A stretch of 11,454 nucleotides of DNA from an uncultured Lachnospiraceae bacterium (GTDB lineage Bacteria > Bacillota_A > Clostridia > Lachnospirales > Lachnospiraceae), in the NCBI GenBank assembly GCA_902795835.1, contig CADBNA010000331.1, positions 1-11,454 on the forward strand, given 5' to 3'. Position numbers and translations under genes: made by a program. Below the pieces are notes generated by a model. The model was not told where the DNA came from and did not search any database. It was given only the letters and a program-made list of their open reading frames with translations. Below, piece by piece: positions 6,370-11,454 of the stretch (position 1 is its first letter; every line of letters begins with the position of its first letter).

Positions 6370-7170
6370 TCAGATAAATCCGGCCGCGCATCCGTACAGA
6401 AGCGCATTCCCGTCGGATTTTCCCCCCGTGAGGCAGTTCTTCCACTTCCCGAGACGTATTGCGCTCTGCTCGGGCGCCGTTGCTATTTTCAGCAGGACAC
6501 TCTGGTTTTTTCGTGGGGAAACGGAAGGCAGTGCGGCCATGATGCGGTGATAGATATCCAGATAGGTGGCATTGTCATAGTGCAGCTGATCCGGAGAAAC
6601 AAAAGTATCCAGTATCTCCGAATATGTGTCGATGTAGGTTACCTCTTCTGACAGCTGGGCCTTCATCACCGCGTTGAACTCTCTGACAGAAGCGTTGTTG
6701 ATCAGAACGTCATAAAAATAGTAGTCCCCGTCAACCGGGTTTACGGATACGACATAGGTATCGGCTCCGTACAGTTTCCACTCTTCCGCCTTCATATTGA
6801 TGGTATCGGCATACTTCATCGCAGCCTCAGCCGAAGAGCCGGAAACGCAGTCATTCACACCCATCAGAATGACGACAGCCGCTCCGTCGCAGATCTGTGT
6901 CTCTGCCATCGGTATGCCGGTCCCGGTCATCCATTCATATTTAGCGCCTATCCTGCCTGCCCAGAAATCGCCTCTGGCATCCTCCGTGAAAATGTCATAG
7001 GCTATATTGACCTGGTTGACATTCCCGTACATTTCAACTGTCCGGGAATCGCCGATAAAGATTACCTTTCTTTCCGGCATCATGTCTTCTGCGTATGACA
7101 CGGCGGGATTCGCCGTCATCACAACCGCCAGGCAGGCCAGTGCAGCACATGTTCCTCTGATCGTCTTCAT
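6370..7170 (-). CDS. Secreted SGNH/GDSL hydrolase
   Basis: This 266-residue protein has a Sec signal peptide (residues 1-27, likely cut after SYA). The SGNH blocks are present: IFIGDSRTVEMYG with Ser42, LMGVNDC with Asn106, and SPDQLHY with Asp194 and His197. It would act outside the cell on an ester whose identity cannot be read. The ATG at 7170 is chosen because it begins the signal peptide and lies 7 bases after the stop of the PcsB-like gene. The longer frame to 7308 overlaps that gene and is rejected. There is no strong Shine-Dalgarno site, so translation probably depends on coupling to the upstream gene. The catalytic fold seems to end near residue 216. The last 50 residues are basic, follow an AAAAAA run and do not resemble the family, so a frameshift there is possible. 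Confidence 0.85.
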   Translation of the reverse strand: MKTIRGTCAALACLAVVMTANPAVSYAEDMMPERKVIFIGDSRTVEMYGNVNQVNIAYDIFTEDARGDFWAGRIGAKYEWMTGTGIPMAETQICDGAAVVILMGVNDCVSGSSAEAAMKYADTINMKAEEWKLYGADTYVVSVNPVDGDYYFYDVLINNASVREFNAVMKAQLSEEVTYIDTYSEILDTFVSPDQLHYDNATYLDIYHRIMAALPSVSPRKNQSVLLKIATAPEQSAIRLGKWKNCLTGGKSDGNALLYGCAAGFI

Positions 7171-7177
7171 AAGATTG

Positions 7178-8380
7178 TTACCAGGCCGTAGCGATATCCA
7201 GCTGGTCCGCATTGTACGCGGCAAACCCACCCGTATCGCAGACAATTGCCTTGCCAAGAGAACTGTCCACCACACTTCCGCGGGGATGTGTATCCAGATT
7301 TGCGGCAACCATCACATAATCGCCCAGCATTTTCACGCCGTCATCCCGTACCCAGTAGTCGTCGGTATTTCCCATGCCGCGCATGATGTCAACCACACCG
7401 GACATCTCCATGTTATAATAGGTTTCCCTGCCGCTGGGCCCCTCATTGACGCCCGCCATGGCCGTAAGCACAGATCCCTCCCAGGACGTATCCGGGACAA
7501 AGCCTTCGGAATATCCTCCGGTTTTAACCGGTTCTTCAGGCTCGGGTGCCGCAGTATCGCCTGTCTCGCTGCCGGAAGCGACATACACCATATCCTCTGC
7601 CAGAACTGCCGTCTGTGCAGCATCTCCATCCGGATAGACAGGCTGGGAAAGTCCCTCTGTCATCCAGGCTGTCTGTGCCGTATCATCTGTGTATAAAGCA
7701 GAATCAGCGAGAACGGCGGCAACCTCCGCCTGCTGCCGGAGTGCAAGCAGCGCCGCTTCCGCCTCTCTGTTCTTCTCAAGCCGGATTTCCTCTGTGTACC
7801 GGTCTAAATCCGCCGATGTCTGCGTGATCAGCTTCTGCAGCTCTTTCTGCTTTTCGGTGCAATTCTGCTTCAGACTGGCAACGCTCTCCTGTTCCGACCT
7901 GACCTGTGCCTGTGTCTCCTTGATCAGGCTGCAGATGTCCTGATACTGCTCCAGCATCTGCCGGTCATACCGGGAAAGCTCGCTCAGATTGTCGGCCTTC
8001 GTCAGAAACTCCATAAAATCGCTGGAAGAAAGCAGTGAAGCAAAACCGGCCATATCTGCCGAATTCTCGTACATATACCGGATTCTGGTTTTCATGCCCT
8101 CTCTCTGTCTGGCCTCAGAGTCACTTGCCTCCTTCAGCTGCTTTTCCAGCTGGCGCAGCTGATAACGTGTATCCTCATACTGCACCTGAAGTTCGTCAAA
8201 TTCCTGTGTAAGACCGGTCAGCTGCCCGTTCAGCTCACGGAGATATAATTCGGCATCGCTCTTTTTCTGTTCCAGAAGTTCCTGTGTGTCGGCCATGCCC
8301 GGACACGCGGTGCAAATCAGCATTACCGCCATAGCCAGGACAAGAACAAATCCCTTCTTCATCTCATTTACCAGTGGCAT
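7178..8380 (-). CDS. Secreted PcsB-like coiled-coil protein with C-terminal 3D/double-psi-barrel-like domain
   Basis: Up to 400 residues. A signal peptide ends near GMA-DT (about residue 30). Residues about 32-215 are heptad-rich coiled coil with the PcsB-type signature (MKTRIRYMYENSADM, then SSSDFMEFLTKADNLSELSRYDRQML). A low-complexity Ala/Asp/Glu/Pro linker follows (about 225-290). The C-terminus (YWVRDDGVKMLGDYVMVAANL, PRGSVVDSSLGKAIVCDTGGFAAYN, DIATAW) looks like a 3D-type double-psi beta-barrel, a fold found in cell-wall enzymes such as lytic transglycosylases. PcsB/EnvC-type coiled coils regulate peptidoglycan hydrolysis at division. The protein therefore probably acts on the wall, but the linker-joined barrel replaces the CHAP domain of true PcsB. 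The start is uncertain: the ATG at 8380 has GAG 5 bases upstream and the ATG at 8362 (MKKGF) gives an equally good signal peptide. It is first in a two-gene unit with the SGNH gene. Confidence 0.85.
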   Translation of the reverse strand: MPLVNEMKKGFVLVLAMAVMLICTACPGMADTQELLEQKKSDAELYLRELNGQLTGLTQEFDELQVQYEDTRYQLRQLEKQLKEASDSEARQREGMKTRIRYMYENSADMAGFASLLSSSDFMEFLTKADNLSELSRYDRQMLEQYQDICSLIKETQAQVRSEQESVASLKQNCTEKQKELQKLITQTSADLDRYTEEIRLEKNREAEAALLALRQQAEVAAVLADSALYTDDTAQTAWMTEGLSQPVYPDGDAAQTAVLAEDMVYVASGSETGDTAAPEPEEPVKTGGYSEGFVPDTSWEGSVLTAMAGVNEGPSGRETYYNMEMSGVVDIMRGMGNTDDYWVRDDGVKMLGDYVMVAANLDTHPRGSVVDSSLGKAIVCDTGGFAAYNADQLDIATAW

Positions 8381-8458
8381 CCTTTCTCACAATCATCACT
8401 ATGAAAAACGTCATTGCAATGAAAGCGCAAAAAGCCCGTGCTTTCTTATATTACAGCG

Positions 8459-8486
8459 ATTATAACATTTTGAAAAAAAATTGCAA
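8459..8486 (-). promoter_or_regulatory. Promoter of the PcsB-like/SGNH unit
   Basis: A perfect -10 box TATAAT (8459-8464) lies 16 bases after a partial -35 box TTGCAA (8481-8486). The spacer is a T-rich tract. Transcription would begin near 8452, about 70 bases before the first candidate start codon. Confidence 0.7.
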
Positions 8487-8690
8487 ATATTCCTTAATTT
8501 TTTGCCGGGTCTGGATTCCAAACATACGTTTTTTCTTACCCAGATGCTACCATATCTTGTGTATGAAAGCAATTATTTTACATGATCTTGTATTTTTCTA
8601 TAATTTCTGACCGTTAGTCAATTTCATACTTTTTTAAAATTTTTATGAATATTGCACAAACGGCATGCCTGACATTGGTTAAAAAGCCAC

Positions 8691-8760
8691 AAAAAAAAGG
8701 CGATTTTCATCGGATAATGGAAGTCATCTCCCACTTTTTCGATAAAAATCGCCGTTTTTT
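8691..8760. terminator. Bidirectional intrinsic terminator after the ACP gene
   Basis: A 14-bp stem joins 8740-8753 and 8699-8712, with one G-U pair in the minus-strand RNA, closing GGCGATTTTTATCG with CGATGAAAATCGCC. In the minus direction it is followed by eight T (8691-8698); in the plus direction by six T (8755-8760). It lies about 55 bases after the ACP stop and should end the DHHW-FkbH-ACP transcript. Confidence 0.9.
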
Positions 8761-8809
8761 CTTTGCTTCAGCCAAAAAAAGAGGCCGTTTTGGGGGCTGT
8801 TCACCACAT

Positions 8810-9055
8810 TCAGCGTTTTGCCCTTGCTGCCACAATTGCAGCCATCTCACCTACATTTTTCATGGTCGATACTTCACTCATACGGAACTTCATACCGAAT
8901 TCACTTTCCACAGCCGCAACCAGCGTAATGTGCTCCAGGCTGTCCCAGTCCTCGATATCATCAGCAGTCGTCGACGCGCTCACCCGTATTTTTCTGTCGT
9001 CAAAAACCTCCTGAAACACACGGTTCAGTCTCTCATATACTTCTCTTTCAGTCAT
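8810..9055 (-). CDS. Acyl carrier protein
   Basis: This 81-residue acidic protein has the carrier-protein fold pattern. The phosphopantetheine site is in DIEDWDSLEHITLVAAVESEF, with the Ser of DSL as attachment point. A discrete phosphopantetheinyl transferase is expected elsewhere in the genome. It follows the FkbH-like gene by 23 bases. FkbH-type enzymes load their acyl group on a discrete ACP, so it is probably that partner rather than the fatty-acid ACP; the flanking genes are not fatty-acid genes. The ATG at 9055 is chosen because GGAGG lies 8 bases before it. An ATG at 9070 overlaps that Shine-Dalgarno site and is less likely. An alternative analogy is DltC, the D-alanyl carrier protein of teichoic acid modification. 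Confidence 0.92.
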   Translation of the reverse strand: MTEREVYERLNRVFQEVFDDRKIRVSASTTADDIEDWDSLEHITLVAAVESEFGMKFRMSEVSTMKNVGEMAAIVAARAKR

Positions 9056-9078
9056 GTTGATTTCCTCCATTTTTCAGA

Positions 9079-10857
9079 TCAGTTATTCACACGTATATAC
9101 CGGTTCTGCGGCCTGTACCCCTCTGTCGGAAGCTCCCATACGGTATTGCCTTCTTCGTCTTCCGAGATTTTCGCAAAGCCGAAGGTTCCGAACAGTTCCC
9201 GGACCATGCCGTTTTTCTTTGTAGGGTAATAGTAGCCGCGGATTACGCGGATTCCTGCTGCAGATGCCTCTTCCACCAGGCGGTCCAGCATAGCCTGTTC
9301 CATATCTCTTTTCAGGACGCGGCAGCTCATCAGCCACAGATCGATGTGGCAGATCTCACCCTCTTTCCTGCCGATGACAACAGAGACGACCCCGTTGTCC
9401 CCGAAACGGTCTGTCAGCTTTCCGTACAGCCGTATATATGAGGGATCCTTCCAGATGCTTTCCATCTCGGCCGCCGAATACCGGCGCGTCGTGAGATTGA
9501 ACTGATTGCTCTTGTTGGTCAGCTGCGTGATGCGCGCCAGATACACCGGCCGGAAATCCTCTATAACCGCCTCCATGTCCAGGCTGGCCAGATATTCTCC
9601 GTAATCCGCAAAAGCAGCCTGGGACGCGGCACGGCGGGCGTTTTCCAGGTACATCTCGTTCCGCTTCAGGTCATCCTCATTCAGGGAAACGGCTTCAAAA
9701 AAGCCTCCCCGGTCCAGCGTAATGATATAGTTTTCTGCGCCGTCCATCTCCGGAGCCTGCAGGCCGGGAATCTGCGCCTCTGCTATTGCCCGCTCGGCAG
9801 GATTGTCGTCCACAAAGACAATCGACTCAGGAAGAATATTCAGCTCGGAGGCAATCTCAATGAGGTTGCGGTCCTTGTTTTCCCAGTTTGCCCGGATACA
9901 GACAAAATCCTCCGGATGCAGGGCGCCGTCAGGATGGCGCAGGCCGTCCAGGGCATTCTCCAGGTCGTTCTTCGAGCAGACAGTCAGCATGATGCCGGCG
10001 CTCTTCAGCTTTCGGATATAAGACTGGAACTCATAGTAGGTCTGGGCGACGCCCGTCTCCTGCCCGATCTCAATCCCGTCCACACCGTCATCGCCGACAA
10101 CGCCGCCCCACAGCGTGTTGTCCAGATCGAGCGCCAGCGCTTTCCGGTTCCGGCCGAAAACGGCCTTGATGATATTCGACACAGAAAACGCAAACAGCGG
10201 AATCGCATCAAAGCACATACAGTACTTGTACATATTCCAGTAATACGGATTAAGCCATTCCTTCAGTCCGTAATCAGAAGCCAGATATCCCAGATCATGG
10301 ATGTGGAAATCCTCTGACCTGTCTGCCCAGGCATACAGCCTGGCGTTCAGTCTTCCGATATAATTCACGGTGCCCCGGTAATCGGCGCAGTCACGGCTTC
10401 CGAGTATCCGGTACAGCGGGGGCTCAAAGTTATTCTGTATGATCGGGCAGTGAAACGTCTCTCTGAGGCGGCTCCAGATCGTCTCAAACCGGGAAGCCTC
10501 TGCTTCCAGTTTGTCATCCACATCCCTGCGGCTGTCTGTCATCTCCGGGAGATTCCGGATATTGCGGTTCGACGTGTGAAGAAAGATCAGGTCCGGGGCA
10601 AAATCCAGGAATTCCTGATCCGGAAACATGGCCTGCTGTTCATACTGCGCATATTCACATTCATAAAACACCGGCTCAATACCGTTGTCCAGAAGGAACA
10701 GCTCCATGCATTTCACGATGTCACTTGTCGTGGAGCCGCCGAGTACGGCTATCTTTTTGACAAACCGGCTGCTGCCGTCTTCCAGGAGGCGGCGTCTGAG
10801 AGCCTTTCTTTTCCGCAGAATCATCTGGGAATCAAACGGATACTGCAGTTCTTTCAT
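9079..10857 (-). CDS. FkbH-like HAD-IIIC family protein (predicted acyl/glyceryl-ACP loading enzyme)
   Basis: This 592-residue cytoplasmic protein has three parts. The N-terminal 230 residues resemble the SGNH-like region common in long FkbH proteins (VLGGSTTSD at 38-46). Residues about 238-385 are the HAD domain: DLDNTLWGG with Asp244 and Asp246, TVCSKND with Ser295, Lys328 in ENKDR, and VFVDDNPAER with Asp350/Asp351. Residues about 430-580 are the GNAT-like C-terminal domain (RITQLTNKSNQFNLTTRRY). Characterised FkbH enzymes take 1,3-bisphosphoglycerate, remove phosphate and load glyceryl onto an ACP, as in methoxymalonyl-ACP synthesis. The ACP gene next door supports such a reaction, but the substrate is inferred. 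No dehydrogenase or polyketide genes are visible. The ATG overlaps the stop of the DHHW gene as ATGA, with GGAGG 9 bases upstream, so the three genes are one operon. Confidence 0.92.
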   Translation of the reverse strand: MKELQYPFDSQMILRKRKALRRRLLEDGSSRFVKKIAVLGGSTTSDIVKCMELFLLDNGIEPVFYECEYAQYEQQAMFPDQEFLDFAPDLIFLHTSNRNIRNLPEMTDSRRDVDDKLEAEASRFETIWSRLRETFHCPIIQNNFEPPLYRILGSRDCADYRGTVNYIGRLNARLYAWADRSEDFHIHDLGYLASDYGLKEWLNPYYWNMYKYCMCFDAIPLFAFSVSNIIKAVFGRNRKALALDLDNTLWGGVVGDDGVDGIEIGQETGVAQTYYEFQSYIRKLKSAGIMLTVCSKNDLENALDGLRHPDGALHPEDFVCIRANWENKDRNLIEIASELNILPESIVFVDDNPAERAIAEAQIPGLQAPEMDGAENYIITLDRGGFFEAVSLNEDDLKRNEMYLENARRAASQAAFADYGEYLASLDMEAVIEDFRPVYLARITQLTNKSNQFNLTTRRYSAAEMESIWKDPSYIRLYGKLTDRFGDNGVVSVVIGRKEGEICHIDLWLMSCRVLKRDMEQAMLDRLVEEASAAGIRVIRGYYYPTKKNGMVRELFGTFGFAKISEDEEGNTVWELPTEGYRPQNRYIRVNN

Positions 10858-11454
10858 AGTACCTGCCCTCCGGATGTCTCCTGTTCCTCATAGGCGTCCT
10901 GGCCTTCATAAGAATCCTGGCCTTCATACGAATCCTGGCCCTCATAAGAATCCTGGCTTTCATAGGAATCCTGTGAAGTGCCGCTGCCGGCGGAAGGCGC
11001 ATCATCGATAACGGCGCTTCCGGCATCCTGGTTCATCAGCTGGTCGAGAGACGTGACAACCTGGTTGCCCACCGTATCGCTGTCGCAGCTGAACACGAAG
11101 TCCGTGATGCCCAGCTGCAGGATAAATTGCGGCAGGTTGCGGTTAAAGTACCGCTGATCCACTACATAGATTTCTTCAAAGGAGCCCGTAAGGAACGGAA
11201 TCTCGGCATTGCCGTAGCTGTCCTTGAGCATCAGCAGCTTCCGCCCGTTCTTCACAGACGTCCGAACTTTGACGATCTGGTCATCCGTACCCATAAAGCG
11301 CAGATAGGAGTTCGGCACATCCGTCTCCATAATCAGGCCGTCCGTGTACTGATAGTTGAAGCTGGTGTCATAGTGATCCGCTTCTACGGCCGGAACAGGT
11401 TCATACCAGGTGAATACTTCCGGATCATTCAGCAGGTTGGAGCTCTGCGTATAG
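10854..11454 (-). CDS. DHHW/AlgJ-like protein, C-terminal part only, with QDSYEG repeat tail
   Basis: The frame is open from the window edge (codons from 11453) to the TGA at 10854-10856, 199 visible residues. The N-terminus and any DHHW motif lie outside the window. The visible part aligns by eye with the end of the complete DHHW protein at 1595-3061: KLLMLKDSYGNAEIPFL matches NLLIFKDSYANCFVQFL, followed by YVVDQRYF matching MIDPRYYY, and ITDFVFSCDSDT matching VTDVLFLYSMDT. The KDSYGN Ser is the likely nucleophile. The tail ends in five QDSYEG-type hexapeptides rather than the Ala/Glu tail of its paralogue. Its stop overlaps the FkbH start (ATGA), tying an extracellular acyl-transfer partner directly to the carrier-loading genes. 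Confidence 0.82.
   Translation of the reverse strand, partial: YTQSSNLLNDPEVFTWYEPVPAVEADHYDTSFNYQYTDGLIMETDVPNSYLRFMGTDDQIVKVRTSVKNGRKLLMLKDSYGNAEIPFLTGSFEEIYVVDQRYFNRNLPQFILQLGITDFVFSCDSDTVGNQVVTSLDQLMNQDAGSAVIDDAPSAGSGTSQDSYESQDSYEGQDSYEGQDSYEGQDAYEEQETSGGQVL
10885..10974 (-). repeat. Five 18-bp tandem repeats coding for QDSYEG
   Basis: Units begin at 10885, 10903, 10921, 10939 and 10957, and on the plus strand have the form CCTTCATAAGAATCCTGG with one to a few changes. They encode QDAYEE, QDSYEG (three times) and QDSYES. The unit length is a multiple of three, so gain or loss of copies would keep the frame. Confidence 0.92.

Larger units (their letters stand above)
8381..8809. other. AT-rich intergenic spacer between two transcription units
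   Basis: This 429-base stretch holds no convincing gene on either strand. It contains the terminator of the ACP unit (8691-8760), a promoter for the PcsB-like gene (8459-8486), and about 180 AT-rich bases between them. In that part a second weak minus-strand promoter can be proposed (TTGCTT, 17 bases, TAGCAT, at 8546-8574), and its transcript could form competing hairpins near 8509-8545. The transcript from the main promoter would carry a leader of about 70 bases with a short GAAAGC/GCTTTC hairpin (8421-8446). Confidence 0.6.

Noticed and set aside
7171..7308. Longer start for the secreted SGNH gene
   Set aside because: It would overlap the conserved C-terminal domain of the PcsB-like gene and place the signal peptide inside the protein.
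7168..8380. Lipoprotein signal in the PcsB-like protein (Cys in LICTAC)
   Set aside because: The residues before either Cys do not fit a lipobox; a signal peptidase I site after GMA fits better.
8374..8610. 78-residue plus-strand frame in the AT-rich spacer
   Set aside because: No Shine-Dalgarno site; the composition is that of AT-rich non-coding DNA and it overlaps a clear minus-strand promoter.
10885..10974. CRISPR-like array
   Set aside because: The units are adjacent without spacers, are in frame and encode a hexapeptide repeat.

Overview
All genes in this window lie on the minus strand, so transcription runs from high to low coordinates. Organism: the gene families point to a Gram-positive anaerobe of the Clostridia, most likely Lachnospiraceae. 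These families are a DUF4358 protein, DHHW proteins, a PcsB-type coiled-coil protein, a VanW-domain protein, and an aldo/keto-reductase-type ferredoxin domain. The moderately high GC of the genes, the AT-rich spacers, the strong Shine-Dalgarno sites and the tRNA without an encoded CCA all fit. This assignment is inference from protein families; no marker gene is present.

Layout, in order of transcription: (A) 11454 to 8691 holds the end of a DHHW/AlgJ-like protein with a QDSYEG repeat tail, then an FkbH-like HAD-IIIC enzyme, then an acyl carrier protein, closed by a strong bidirectional terminator. (B) After an AT-rich spacer with a TATAAT promoter, 8380 to 6370 holds a secreted PcsB-like coiled-coil protein with a C-terminal 3D/double-psi-barrel-like domain, followed 7 bases later by a secreted SGNH hydrolase. 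(C) 6356 to 5404 holds a membrane-anchored SGNH hydrolase with its own promoter placed so close that the mRNA may be leaderless. Its stop codon lies inside a perfect 15-bp inverted repeat that encloses several smaller hairpins (5241-5412). (D) 5230 to 5057 is a complete tRNA-Gly(GCC) unit with consensus promoter and intrinsic terminator. (E) 4993 to 1 is a surface-modification cluster: DUF4358 membrane protein, MBOAT O-acyltransferase, DHHW protein, a small two-cluster ferredoxin-like protein, and a VanW-domain protein cut by the window edge.

How they may work together: MBOAT plus DHHW/AlgJ-like pairs move acyl groups onto polymers outside the membrane, as in alginate acetylation or the Dlt system. 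The FkbH enzyme and its ACP would supply a carrier-bound acyl group; the known FkbH reaction makes glyceryl-ACP from 1,3-bisphosphoglycerate. A DHHW gene overlaps the FkbH gene, there is no visible polyketide synthase, and an MBOAT/DHHW operon lies nearby. The most interesting reading is therefore a Dlt-like system that decorates a cell-surface polymer using an FkbH-charged ACP. That is a hypothesis, not a demonstrated function.
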